From S015-6 sp964479535 (GTDB lineage Bacteria > Desulfobacterota > DSWW01): a stretch of DNA of 64,000 bases. A program made the position numbers and the translations under genes. Position 1 is the stretch's first letter, and each line of letters starts with the position of its first letter. Below are positions 38,133-46,260 of this stretch, piece after piece. Location: assembly GCA_964479535.1 (NCBI GenBank), contig CAYZMM010000016.1, positions 42,652-106,651 on the forward strand, read 5' to 3'. The notes below the pieces were generated by a model. It was not told where the DNA came from. It made no database searches and worked only from the letters and a program-made list of their open reading frames with translations.

Positions 38133-38160
38133 ATCATACAGCCTCAGCCCCCCCTGTCAA
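38133..38160 (-). promoter_or_regulatory. Strong sigma-70 promoter of the second htrA
   Basis: On the minus strand TTGACA (38155-38160) and TATGAT (38133-38138) are 16 bp apart, with a GC-rich spacer including seven consecutive G. It is the best -35/-10 pair in the window. Confidence 0.8.
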
Positions 38161-38183
38161 GCGAACCGGCCCGCCACCCACCC

Positions 38184-38292
38184 CACTGTGAACCACCATT
38201 CACAATTCGGGGACAGCCACCGAACTCCTCCCGAGATCGGGGACAGCCACCCATTTCACCCTCCTGAAATGGGTGGCTGTCCCGAATTTCGA
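38184..38292. repeat. GTGAAC-N4-ATTCAC plus GGGGACAGCCACC repeat cluster, locus G
   Basis: The palindromic module (GTGAACCACCATTCAC) is joined to GGGGACAGCCACCGAACT, then a second copy and a facing copy forming a hairpin around CATTTCA...TGAAATG. It lies between the htrA promoter and the sirtuin stop. Confidence 0.87.
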
Positions 38293-38312
38293 GGAGAGGG
38301 GTCGGAGAGGGG

Positions 38313-39092
38313 TCAGTTGATGAGGAGGAGCCTGACGAGCTGGAGGATCTCCTCCATCACCTCCCCGGCCCTGCCGCAGATCACCAGATCCGCGATCCGA
38401 TCCACAGACGTGGGCGTCATGTTGATGATCGCGAGCTTCGCTCCGTTGGCCTTGGCGTGGATCGGCATTTCGGCCGCCGGGTACACGACCAGGGAAGAAC
38501 CGATCACGATGAAGAAGTCACACCGTTTCATGCAGGCCTCGGCTCGCTGCATCTCATCCACCGGCATGCCCTGCCCGAAGGAGATGGTCCTCGGCTTGAG
38601 CAGCCCGCCGCACTTTCTGCAGAGGGGCACTTCCTCGCCCGCGTTCAGCCACTCCTGAACCTCAGCGCGGGGATGGCGTGCGTCGCACTCCAGGCAACCG
38701 ACCTGCAAAGCGTTTCCGTGGATCTCGATGACCTTGCCCGGGTCGAGCCCTGCTTCGATGTGCAGGTTGTCCACATTCTGGGTGATCACGCACTCGAGCT
38801 TCTCCAGGCGGTTCAGCTCCACGCAGGCCTCGTGCGCCGCATTCGGCCGGACCTGCGTGAGCAGGGCGAAGAGCTCGGTGTGCATCTTCCAGTACTTCCT
38901 GCGGGACTCCTCGCTCTCGAGGAAGCGCCGAAACCGGAACTCGTCCGGGTCGTACCGGTCCCAAAGCCCGCCTGCGGACCGGAAGTCCGGAATGCCGGAC
39001 TCGGTACTCACCCCCGCACCGGTGAACACGATGATCCTTTTCGCCTCGGCGATCCACCGGCTGATCGTCGCAATCGGGTCGGATTCCGTCAT
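38313..39092 (-). CDS. Sir2-type NAD-dependent protein deacylase
   Basis: A 259-residue sirtuin. The NAD-binding motif GAGVSTESGIPDFR is at residues 25-38, TQNVDNLH at 104-111, the catalytic His125 in EIHG, and a structural zinc site of Cys133, Cys136, Cys158 and Cys161. GSSLVVYPAAE and the late INMTPTSVD complete the Rossmann fold. It removes acyl groups from lysines using NAD; acetyl-CoA synthetases are common targets. ATG 39092 has GGGAG. Confidence 0.95.
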   Translation of the reverse strand: MTESDPIATISRWIAEAKRIIVFTGAGVSTESGIPDFRSAGGLWDRYDPDEFRFRRFLESEESRRKYWKMHTELFALLTQVRPNAAHEACVELNRLEKLECVITQNVDNLHIEAGLDPGKVIEIHGNALQVGCLECDARHPRAEVQEWLNAGEEVPLCRKCGGLLKPRTISFGQGMPVDEMQRAEACMKRCDFFIVIGSSLVVYPAAEMPIHAKANGAKLAIINMTPTSVDRIADLVICGRAGEVMEEILQLVRLLLIN

Positions 39093-39138
39093 CTCCGTCT
39101 CCCTCAGGGCCTGCTTTACAAAAGACGCCCCAGACCGG

Positions 39139-39167
39139 ATGATAGGGACATTCCAGCCGCCACACAA
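39139..39167 (-). promoter_or_regulatory. Promoter of the sirtuin gene
   Basis: On the minus strand TTGTGT (39162-39167) and TATCAT (39139-39144) are 17 bp apart, 46 nt before the ATG. Confidence 0.55.
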
Positions 39168-39191
39168 CCTTTCTGCCAGAAGGAGCCCGGT

Positions 39192-39710
39192 ATGAGCAAC
39201 ATGCGTCGGTCAACAGGGTTGAAGTTCATCCTCCTGCTTGCGCTGGTCCTCTCCGCCGCCAACTGCGGGGACGACAGCGAGATCATCATTGTCGATCTCA
39301 GCTGTCCGGCTCTGGACGGCTTCCAGGGAGGCGCCTTCCTCTTCACGGTAGACAGCGTCAGCGACGACCCTCAGGGATGCTCCTTCGGCCAAGGGGATGA
39401 GTTCGTGGGCGAGCAGTTCGGTCCGATCGATCTGCCCGGGACCGAAGAATTGCCCGCCCAGAGAGTTATCGAAGACGTCCCACTCGTGGGAGATGTAACC
39501 GTCAACGTGACAACCGACGGGGAGACGATTCGCGTAGAAGGAACGGAACCGATAGATGTGTTGGTTCCCGGATTGGGGAACATCACGGCCACGGTATCCG
39601 GAATCCTCTGCCCCACGTCTGCCGACCAAGTGGACGGTCAGGTGACGGTCAGGATCACCAACCCGTTCACCTGCAATGTGAGGGTGCAGGCCAACGGTGT
39701 GCCCCAATAG
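39192..39710 (+). CDS. Putative lipoprotein, paralogue 1 of 2
   Basis: A 172-residue exported protein with a signal ending SAANC (Cys25), followed by GDD as in many deltaproteobacterial lipoproteins; Asn before the Cys is unusual. The mature part is beta-rich and Cys-containing and ends with GILCPTSADQVDGQVTV. The next gene has the same layout and a matching C-terminal motif (GTLCPISEERVDALLTV), so the two are tandem paralogues. ATG 39192 follows AAGGAG. Function unknown. Confidence 0.75.
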   Translation: MSNMRRSTGLKFILLLALVLSAANCGDDSEIIIVDLSCPALDGFQGGAFLFTVDSVSDDPQGCSFGQGDEFVGEQFGPIDLPGTEELPAQRVIEDVPLVGDVTVNVTTDGETIRVEGTEPIDVLVPGLGNITATVSGILCPTSADQVDGQVTVRITNPFTCNVRVQANGVPQ

Positions 39711-39717
39711 GGGGACA

Positions 39718-39750
39718 GGGGACGTTGTTTACTTTGTTAACAACGTCCCC
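39718..39750. repeat. GGGGACGTTGTT hairpin repeat
   Basis: Arms GGGGACGTTGTT and AACAACGTCCCC enclose a 9-nt loop between the two paralogous lipoprotein genes. It is one copy of a second repeat family, also present at 40375-40465 and as a half at 53423-53435. Confidence 0.85.
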
Positions 39751-39775
39751 TAAAAGCTGAAGAAGGAGATTTTTG

Positions 39776-40369
39776 ATGAGGAAACTGGCTCGATCGGAAG
39801 GAATCGGGGCGTTGCTCGTTCTGCTCGCGGCACTGATGGTTGTCCAGTGCGGCGATGATGATGGGTGCACGGATTGCGGAGGCGGAGGCGAGCCGGCAGA
39901 ACCCGAGTGCACCAACGAGGAGCTGACCGCCGGGCTGTACTCGTTCACGCCCGTCCGCCAGGAAGACGACTGCGAGGAGATGTTCGCCCTGTTCCGGACA
40001 TTCGGGCTCATTCCGGACGGGCCGTTTCCCTTCCAGCTTCCGAGTTACGGTGCGTTGCCTCAACAGGTAACCATCACACTTCCCCTGCCCGGAAGCCCGC
40101 AGGTTCCCGGCACCCTTTCCGAGGAGTTCGGGGAAATCGTGTTCACGGCCCCCGGAAGCACCCAGATCTTCATCGACCTGCCGCCCTTGCCGCCGGAATT
40201 CGAGGATTTCCCGGACACCGTCAGCTTCCAGGTGACGATAGGCGGCACGCTCTGCCCGATCTCCGAAGAGCGGGTCGACGCACTCCTCACGGTCACGGTC
40301 CCTCAGGCGGTTCCGTTCTTCACCACCTCGGGCTGCAGCGTCGAGGCAACTCTCAGAGGTGCCCGCTGA
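39776..40369 (+). CDS. Putative lipoprotein, paralogue 2 of 2
   Basis: A 197-residue exported protein with a signal ending VVQC and then GDDDG, similar in design to the preceding gene. The C-terminal half shares the pattern GTLCPISEERVDALLTV...GCSVEATL with paralogue 1. ATG 39776 has AAGGAG at 7 nt. The pair is separated only by the GGGGACGTTGTT hairpin, and a larger copy of the same repeat follows. No family was recognised. Confidence 0.75.
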   Translation: MRKLARSEGIGALLVLLAALMVVQCGDDDGCTDCGGGGEPAEPECTNEELTAGLYSFTPVRQEDDCEEMFALFRTFGLIPDGPFPFQLPSYGALPQQVTITLPLPGSPQVPGTLSEEFGEIVFTAPGSTQIFIDLPPLPPEFEDFPDTVSFQVTIGGTLCPISEERVDALLTVTVPQAVPFFTTSGCSVEATLRGAR

Positions 40370-40374
40370 CGAAG

Positions 40375-40465
40375 AAGAAGGGGACGTTGTTGAATGGACT
40401 AACTTAATCGAATCAGCCAGCCAAGGCGGGCGTCAAGTTAATCCATTCAACAACGTCCCCTTCTT
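40375..40465. repeat. Long inverted repeat of the GGGGACGTTGTT family
   Basis: A near-perfect inverted repeat with arms of about 31 bp (outer part AAGAAGGGGACGTTGTTGAA) around a 30-nt centre. It lies between convergent genes, the second lipoprotein and the small membrane peptide, and may act as a bidirectional terminator. Confidence 0.88.
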
Positions 40466-40468
40466 CGG

Positions 40469-40693
40469 TTAGAAGATCCCGAAAACCGCGGGGCCGACCT
40501 GGGTGATGGTCCAGTTCGCCAGCGCCTGGTACATGGCATACTCGAGAAGCCCTGCAAGGGCCAGCAGGGCGGCGAGCCCGCCGGCCACCTTCCCTGCGGC
40601 CAGCAGATTCTGCCTTGCCCAGCACCGCGTCTCTTCCCAATCCACGGGAAAGCCCTGCACATCGTTGTTTGCGACATCCGTGTTCGCACGCAT
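40469..40693 (-). CDS. Small single-helix membrane protein, MRxNTD pair member 2
   Basis: A 74-residue peptide starting MRANTD, with one predicted membrane helix (GGLAALLALAGLLEYAMY) and a hydrophobic C-terminus. The ribosome site AAAGGAGGG is very strong. It follows a second small peptide of the same design (start MRTNTD) by 34 bp. No family was recognised. Two tandem short hydrophobic peptides with a common N-terminus next to a MarR regulator could be a membrane-acting pair or a small envelope complex. Confidence 0.72.
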   Translation of the reverse strand: MRANTDVANNDVQGFPVDWEETRCWARQNLLAAGKVAGGLAALLALAGLLEYAMYQALANWTITQVGPAVFGIF

Positions 40694-40727
40694 CCTGATA
40701 CCCTCCTTTCACGCAAGGCATCGCCGG

Positions 40728-40922
40728 CTACATTCCTGCGATGACATAGTTCTCCAGCCCAAGCCGGAGAGCTGTGGCAAGAACCAGAAGCACCGCCACC
40801 GTAGCGGCGACGAGCCCGGCCTCTGCCAGACCCTCCCTGGTCAGCTTGTCCTTCACCGTTTCCGGAATCCCGGGCAGGGTCGGCACCGTGTACCCCTTCA
40901 ATGCATCCGTGTTCGTTCTCAT
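40728..40922 (-). CDS. Small single-helix membrane protein, MRxNTD pair member 1
   Basis: A 64-residue peptide: a soluble N-terminus (MRTNTDALKGYTVPTLPG), a charged segment and a membrane helix (AGLVAATVAVLLVLATAL) ending NYVIAGM. AAAGGAGGTC precedes ATG 40922, a near-perfect Shine-Dalgarno. It lies 118 bp downstream of marR on the same strand. The intervening AT-rich DNA holds a palindrome similar to the putative MarR site, suggesting separate MarR control. Confidence 0.72.
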   Translation of the reverse strand: MRTNTDALKGYTVPTLPGIPETVKDKLTREGLAEAGLVAATVAVLLVLATALRLGLENYVIAGM

Positions 40923-41008
40923 GGCCTTGACCTCCTTTCAGGTCCTGGGGTTGTGGTTACTTCGCATCTGCATTAATTGCAGCCTCAGTTATTTGCATAT
41001 AGCTTCAG

Positions 41009-41021
41009 TTGTATACTACAA
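41009..41021. promoter_or_regulatory. Candidate MarR operator before the small peptide genes
   Basis: The symmetric TTGTA-TAC-TACAA lies in an AT-rich stretch 87 bp upstream of the first small peptide. It resembles the palindrome at the marR promoter (ATTTG...CAAAT). Confidence 0.4.
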
Positions 41022-41040
41022 ATAATAGTCGAAATTTTTT

Positions 41041-41526
41041 TCAGTCCTCTTCAGCGCAGACCTGATTCTCCAGCAGAGGCGTCTTCTTGATCGCCTCGAT
41101 CAGCATGGTCAGGGATTCGACCACCTGGTGAAACTCCTCTGCCGGAATGCTCTCGACGATCTTTTGATGGTACCTGTGGTAGATCTCCTTGATGGCCTGA
41201 AAAAGCTTTTCTCCTTCGACGGTCAGCGATACCCGAACGACTCGCCGGTCCTGCGGATCCTGGGAACGCTGAAGGTAACCATCCCGGACCAGATTGTCCA
41301 CGATCCGAGTCATCGTGCTCGTGGCCAGGCTCATCCATTCACTCAGGGCGTTCATGGTCATGATCCCGTGCTTTCCGATGGCCAGGATGGTCGAGCACTG
41401 GGACATGGTCACTCCCGAACAGAAGATCTCGCTCCTCTCTAAGGCCGCAAAGGATCGAATCATCACCGAGAGGAGTTCCCCGAATTCCTGAACATCCGCC
41501 TCATAGCTTTGGGGTTCCGGATTCAT
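41041..41526 (-). CDS. MarR-family transcriptional regulator
   Basis: A 161-residue winged-helix regulator. The recognition region reads MTMNALSEWMSLATSTMTRIVDNL, and the wing contains the MarR signature SQDPQDRRVVRVSLT (conserved DxRxxxxxLT). ATG 41526 is chosen; it lies just downstream of the promoter and palindrome, although the ribosome site is weak (GGGGC), and ATG 41553 is an alternative within the operator. Two small membrane-peptide genes follow on the same strand and are likely targets. Confidence 0.88.
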   Translation of the reverse strand: MNPEPQSYEADVQEFGELLSVMIRSFAALERSEIFCSGVTMSQCSTILAIGKHGIMTMNALSEWMSLATSTMTRIVDNLVRDGYLQRSQDPQDRRVVRVSLTVEGEKLFQAIKEIYHRYHQKIVESIPAEEFHQVVESLTMLIEAIKKTPLLENQVCAEED

Positions 41527-41542
41527 ATTTGCTGCCCCGAAA

Positions 41543-41588
41543 ATTTGTACCATGCAAATAAAGTACAGCACCTGACCCCTCTTGTCAA
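41543..41588 (-). promoter_or_regulatory. marR promoter with overlapping palindrome
   Basis: On the minus strand TTGACA (41583-41588) and TACTTT (41560-41565) are 17 bp apart. Directly downstream ATTTGCATGGTACAAAT (41543-41559) is an inverted repeat covering the start of transcription, as expected for MarR autorepression. Confidence 0.68.
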
Positions 41589-41662
41589 GTCTTTTTTTTG
41601 GAAAGATTCCGAAATTCCCCCCGCAGCCTGAATCCGGGCACAACTTTGCGAAATCGGCCAGG

Positions 41663-41737
41663 AGTTCGGGGACAGCCACCGAACTCGGAAGAGATCGGTG
41701 GCTGTCCCCGAATTGGAATTCCCGAATTGGAATTGGG
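41663..41737. repeat. GGGGACAGCCACC repeat, locus H
   Basis: Facing copies (AGTTCGGGGACAGCCACC and GGTGGCTGTCCCCGAATT) are followed by short CCGAATTGGAATT direct repeats. It lies between marR and the ligase-TPR gene. Confidence 0.85.
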
Positions 41738-41770
41738 AACGAATGCCCCACCGGACAGCGAAAGTCGGGG

Positions 41771-44700
41771 CTAGGAAGGGTCGTCGGCCGGGAGGCCCAG
41801 AATCTGCCATCGGTATCCGGCCATCGAGCGGAGCGGCGGGGTCCGGAGCTTCCCCTTCCCCTTCTTTCCGACCACCACTCGGACCTCGGCAGGCACCTCG
41901 GAGGGGAAGGGCAAATCGTGCCAGTGCATCAGAACGGTGCCGATCCCGCCGTCCAGGTCCGCCCCGTATTCCCCGGGCTCTGGGAACAGGGTCGTCCATT
42001 CCGGGTAGATCCTGTCACCCGCCGCATCGAAGTACCAATACGCCACGAAGTACTCTCTCGGGTCGAGATCGGACGTGACCTGCCAGAAGTAACGGGCCGT
42101 GAATCCGGGCCCGCCCTCTCCCGACTCCTCGAACCCGCAGCCCAGGAACTCGACCCGGCCCTCCAGGTCGATGCCCCAGGACCACTCCGGGGTGAGGGCC
42201 CCCAACCTCTCCGTGACGGCAGGCTGCCCGGGAGTGATCCCTGTCGCCGGCTCCTCGCCCGAATCGGTTGGGCCTTCGCCCGTGCCCGCCACTCCCGATG
42301 CGAACCCCAACGCCACGAGCCGCTCCAGCGAAGGCGTGTGGGAAGGCGCAAGCCCCAGCGCCCTCTCGTACTCCGAGACGGCCTCCGCGGTCGACCCGGA
42401 CATCTCCAGGGACCTGGCCAGATGGTAGTGCAGGAGGTGACGCTGATGCCAGTACAGAAAGGGCTTCGCGTCGACGAGAAGCAGGGCCCTCAGGATCCGG
42501 ACGGCCGCATCCGGGTCGCCGCACCCCCGGCTCGTCACCGCCTCGACCAGCCTCGCCTCCAGGTGCTCGACGGGCGTCTCCGGCGGCACGTGCTCCAGGA
42601 GGGCGGCGATCCGCTCGCAGTCGCCTGATTCCCACCCGGACCGGGACTCGACCAGGCGCAGCAGCTCCGGATACAGCCCAGCCTTCGTTTCCGGGTCCGG
42701 AACGGCACCGGGCCGCCGTTCGATCTCCGTCTTCTTCAGGAACGCGCCCAGGTGGTTCCAGTCCTGCTCCAGGCAATCGGTGCAGGCCTTCCTCGCCTCG
42801 ACGAGCCGTCCCATGTCCGCGTACCGGGAGGCGGTCTCGAGAAGATCCCGACACCTCCTCTCCAGAAAGGCCCGGTACCTCGCGCTCGAAACCCGCCAGT
42901 GCCCGACCCTGCCCAGCCTCTGGAAATAGCGCTCCTGCTGCCTCGTGGTCGCTGCACCCACCCGGAACTCGACAGAGTCCGGCTCCACCTCCGGGATGCC
43001 CGGCTCCCGGGGGTCGATTCCCAGGAGGGTGAGAACGTTGTCCCCCGCCTCGGCGGCCGCGGACCAGAGGTCTCTTCTGCCGAAGAACCACTGCAGCCGT
43101 CTCTGGCAGGCAAGCGTCTCCGGGGTGATTTCGAACAGCAGCTCCGGATCGGCCCCGGCCTCGTCCACCAGAAACTCGTACGTCGGATAGGCGTAGCGGC
43201 CCGGCTCGGCGTACAGGGCCTTCCGTAACATGGCCACCACCTGCCGGTCCATGTCCCGCCGCGGGTCGAACCCGCCCGACTCCCCCAGGATCTGCATCGC
43301 GTAGTAGCGGGCTGCCTGGAACAGGCTCGCCGGCCGGCCCGGCGCAAGGGCCAGGGCCTGCTCCACCAGGTCGTCCGCCTTCGCCTTCCCGGCGGCCAGC
43401 CCCGCCCCCGGACCGAGGAGATCCGCGTAGCTCATGGCAAGCCCCATCCGGTACCACGGGACCGTGGGGGCGACCCGCATCGCCTTCCGGAAGAACCCCT
43501 CCGCCTCCCGGAGGTCGCCCCGAATCCCGCCCAGCATCCGCCGCCTGACCGAGTCGGTGAAGGCCGACACCAGCCCCTGAAACGCCTCGCTCTCCTCGTC
43601 CGGAAAGGCCGGGTCCTCCCGGACCGCTTCGGATATGTCGTGGGCAAGTGCCTGGACATCACCGTCGGCCGGAACCGCGGCGGCCTCCCCGAGGAGCACG
43701 GCCCTGGCCCGCTGCCGGGCCGCGGCCACGACCTCCTCCCGGATGGTCTGCACCCGGCTCCGCCCCCAGGCGAAGTTGTACTTGGGCGACCCGGGCTGCA
43801 GGGCGAGCGCCCTTGCCAGCGACCGCCTCGCCTCTTCCTCGTCCGCGGCCACAGGCTCCCAGAAGAAGTAGAGGTCCGGGCTCCCGGTGGCCGGAGTCCG
43901 GTGGCGGTTGTAGGCGAAGTCCGCCATCCCGCTTCTCGCCGAAAGGATCGACCCGGCCGCGCACGCGGCGAGCACGATCACCGCCAGCCCCACGCGAGGC
44001 CCGGCCCCCCGCAGCTCGATCACCCGCCTCTGAAAGGTCTCCTCGGACCCCTTGGAGGGACCCTTCATGTGCGCCGACCCGTGGCAGATTCCGAGCAGGA
44101 CCGTGAAGACCAGGCCGTTCGCCGTGACCATGTACAGGTTGAAATCGACCAGGCTGTGGACCAGCATGGCGACCACGCCGCCGAAGGCCCCCGCGAAGAT
44201 GAGCCGTCCGTACGGTGCCTGGCGCCCCCGAATGCTGCGAAGCAGCCCGAAGAGGAACACCCCGATGCCCGCGCAGACCACCGCCGCCCCGAGGATCCCG
44301 GTCTCGCAGGCCACCTGGAGCCAGTCGTTGTGCAGGTACCGGGCCGCCCTGTCCCCGTATCGCTCCGGCTGGTACGCGGGAAACACGTACTGAAAGGCGC
44401 CTCCGCCCGCGCCGAGCAGCGGGAAGTCCCGGAACATGCGCGCTCCCGCCTGCCGCAGCTCCCGCCTCCCCTCCCAGGAGGAGTCCTCCTCGGAGAGCTG
44501 CTCGAACCGGTCGACGATCCCCTCCACGCCCCTGTACAGCAGCAGGCCCAGGCCCACGAGCAGGACGAAGACGAAGATCCGGACGACCCGAGCCCGCCTC
44601 TCGCCGCCGGCCCGGACAAAGCCGAAGAGGACGAGAAACCCGATCAGCAGCCCGATCGTGCCGCCCCGGGACAGGGAGAGCACCCCCGCAAGAAACATGG

Positions 44701-45610
44701 CCGCCACGACCATCCCGAGGAGGACGTTCCGGTAGGCCTTCCCCCCGGTCAGGGCCTGCTCGACCCGCTGGAACAGGGTCTGCTGCGTGGACCTCCAGGA
44801 CCGGCTCCGCACGGCGAGCGACGCGAGGAAGAAGCCGAAGACCGCGGGCGTGAGCATCTCCATCAGGCCTGCGAAATGGTTGCGGTTGTAGTAGGTGCCG
44901 TGAACGCTCACCTGATCCCTGGGGACGACCCAGAAGATCCCGGGGTTCCCGGAGAACCGTTCCGCAAGGCCGTAGAAGGCCTGAAACAGGCCGACCGCGA
45001 CCAGGGCCCACAGGACCCGGGCGATCCGGTGGCGGTCCTGGAAGTGGTTCAGGAAGACGAAAAGGACGACGGCAAAGGTGAGGATCCGGAAGATCTCCTG
45101 GACCGTTGCGTACGGGTTCAGGCTGAGGGACATCCCTCCGGCCTGCCCCGGGTAACCGGGAACGAGCCATTCGTACAGCTCGGCGGCCCTGGGGGAAAGG
45201 CCCGAAAGCAGGAAATGGGGCAGGGGAATCAACTGGACGAACAGGATCAGGAGATAAGCCGCAACGAAGAACCAGACCGGCGTCCTGACGATCTCGACCC
45301 TGCCGAGAAGGGAGGCCCTCACCGCCCAGAGAAAGAGGAGAAGGCACGCGCCGCAGAACAGAACCGCCCGCGCCCAGGGGGCCACCGAGCCCAGGGGCAG
45401 GGGCGCAAGCAGCAGCATGCTGATGAGCAGCCCCTCGATCAGCCACCCGAGCGCGCCGGCCCCATCGAAGTCCCGGAAGGGGGTCCGGCTTTCCAGCGCA
45501 CGGCGCCAGGCGGGGCGGCGCTTCCTGCGGGACCGTTTGACCCGCTTCTTTCTCGCCCCCGCGTCGGACTGCGATCGGCTGTCATCCGAAAGGGGAGGCT
45601 GGTCTTCCAT
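41771..45610 (-). CDS. O-antigen-ligase-type membrane protein with C-terminal TPR domain
   Basis: A 1279-residue protein. A basic cytoplasmic head (KKRVKRSRRKRRPAWRR) is followed by about 12-13 membrane helices to roughly residue 520, including the Wzy_C/O-antigen-ligase loop with YNRNHFAGLMEM, GGGAFQYVFPAYQPER and the conserved HNDWLQ (about residue 428). The last 700 residues are a periplasmic helical repeat region of TPR type, with late SLEMSGSTAEAVSEYERALGLAP. Members join glycans to lipid A or other acceptors, or polymerise them. ATG 45610 is provisional (no clear ribosome site). No other LPS or polysaccharide gene is adjacent. Confidence 0.87.
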   Translation of the reverse strand: MEDQPPLSDDSRSQSDAGARKKRVKRSRRKRRPAWRRALESRTPFRDFDGAGALGWLIEGLLISMLLLAPLPLGSVAPWARAVLFCGACLLLFLWAVRASLLGRVEIVRTPVWFFVAAYLLILFVQLIPLPHFLLSGLSPRAAELYEWLVPGYPGQAGGMSLSLNPYATVQEIFRILTFAVVLFVFLNHFQDRHRIARVLWALVAVGLFQAFYGLAERFSGNPGIFWVVPRDQVSVHGTYYNRNHFAGLMEMLTPAVFGFFLASLAVRSRSWRSTQQTLFQRVEQALTGGKAYRNVLLGMVVAAMFLAGVLSLSRGGTIGLLIGFLVLFGFVRAGGERRARVVRIFVFVLLVGLGLLLYRGVEGIVDRFEQLSEEDSSWEGRRELRQAGARMFRDFPLLGAGGGAFQYVFPAYQPERYGDRAARYLHNDWLQVACETGILGAAVVCAGIGVFLFGLLRSIRGRQAPYGRLIFAGAFGGVVAMLVHSLVDFNLYMVTANGLVFTVLLGICHGSAHMKGPSKGSEETFQRRVIELRGAGPRVGLAVIVLAACAAGSILSARSGMADFAYNRHRTPATGSPDLYFFWEPVAADEEEARRSLARALALQPGSPKYNFAWGRSRVQTIREEVVAAARQRARAVLLGEAAAVPADGDVQALAHDISEAVREDPAFPDEESEAFQGLVSAFTDSVRRRMLGGIRGDLREAEGFFRKAMRVAPTVPWYRMGLAMSYADLLGPGAGLAAGKAKADDLVEQALALAPGRPASLFQAARYYAMQILGESGGFDPRRDMDRQVVAMLRKALYAEPGRYAYPTYEFLVDEAGADPELLFEITPETLACQRRLQWFFGRRDLWSAAAEAGDNVLTLLGIDPREPGIPEVEPDSVEFRVGAATTRQQERYFQRLGRVGHWRVSSARYRAFLERRCRDLLETASRYADMGRLVEARKACTDCLEQDWNHLGAFLKKTEIERRPGAVPDPETKAGLYPELLRLVESRSGWESGDCERIAALLEHVPPETPVEHLEARLVEAVTSRGCGDPDAAVRILRALLLVDAKPFLYWHQRHLLHYHLARSLEMSGSTAEAVSEYERALGLAPSHTPSLERLVALGFASGVAGTGEGPTDSGEEPATGITPGQPAVTERLGALTPEWSWGIDLEGRVEFLGCGFEESGEGGPGFTARYFWQVTSDLDPREYFVAYWYFDAAGDRIYPEWTTLFPEPGEYGADLDGGIGTVLMHWHDLPFPSEVPAEVRVVVGKKGKGKLRTPPLRSMAGYRWQILGLPADDPS

Positions 45611-45737
45611 GGGTGTCGTGTCGACTGCGAATCCTCGACCGGAAAGAGAACAGTGTGTAGATCGAGAGCCGTTCACGCGGCGCTTGTTCAGCGAGGAGAG
45701 GCTAATCTATTATGCAGGGGCGAAGCTTGTCAAATTG

Positions 45738-45897
45738 CCCTCACCCTAACCCTCTCCCGGAGGGAGAGGGAACGCTGGGGGGGGGCGAATAGTGACGGGG
45801 GGGTGCGACCTCACCCTAACCCTCTCCCTGAAGGGAGAGGGGACGCTGGGGGGCGAGCTTCCTTCTCCCCTCGAGGGGAGAAGGTCAGGATGAGGGG
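45738..45897. repeat. CTCACCCTAACCCTCTCC repeats and palindrome before the DUF559 gene
   Basis: Two copies of the unit CCTCACCCTAACCCTCTCC with its inverted tail GGGAGAGGG (45738-45775 and 45810-45847) are followed by a palindrome CCTTCTCCCC-TCGA-GGGGAGAAGG (45861-45884) and GTCAGGATGAGGGG. The last 28 bp recur at 46224-46251. Confidence 0.88.
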
Positions 45898-45905
45898 CGC
45901 ATGCC

Positions 45906-46247
45906 ATGGCGAATAAACGGGCCAGGGAACTCCGACGACAAATGACCGACGCGGAAACACTGCTGTGGCACCACCTGCGAAACCGTCAACTGGCTGGGTC
46001 AAAGTTCCGTCGTCAGCATCCGATCGGGCCCTACTATGCTGACTTCGCATGCTTGGACAAGAAGCTGGTCATAGAAGTCGACGGGGGCCAGCACGCAACC
46101 AACGAGGAAGCAGACAACACGCGTTCCGAGTTCCTGGCATCAAAAGGATTTCGCGTCTTGCGCTTCTGGAACCACGATGTCCTGACCGATGTGGAAGCTG
46201 TGTTGGAGAGGATCCTGTCGATCCTCGAGGGGAGAAGGTCAGGATGA
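45906..46247 (+). CDS. DUF559 endonuclease-domain protein in a repeat-bounded cassette
   Basis: A 113-residue protein of the DUF559 family, related to the very-short-patch-repair/restriction endonuclease fold. Motifs are ARELRRQMTDAETLLWHHLR, KFRRQHPIGPYYADFACL, the active-site-like LVIEVDGGQH, and FLASKGFRVLRFWNHDVL. The gene lies between two perfect 28-bp direct repeats. The downstream copy encodes its final residues (LEGRRSG) and supplies its stop codon, so gene and repeat moved or evolved together. Such genes are repeatedly found inside this repeat type in other proteobacteria (from memory). Actual nuclease activity is not established for the family. Confidence 0.9.
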   Translation: MANKRARELRRQMTDAETLLWHHLRNRQLAGSKFRRQHPIGPYYADFACLDKKLVIEVDGGQHATNEEADNTRSEFLASKGFRVLRFWNHDVLTDVEAVLERILSILEGRRSG

Positions 46248-46251
46248 GGGG
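46224..46251. repeat. 28-bp direct repeat, downstream copy
   Basis: An exact copy of 45870-45897, beginning CTCGAGGGGAGAAGG and ending GATGAGGGG. It overlaps the end of the DUF559 gene and stops 9 bp before the ydbH-like ATG. Confidence 0.92.
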
Positions 46252-46260
46252 TGAACAGGG

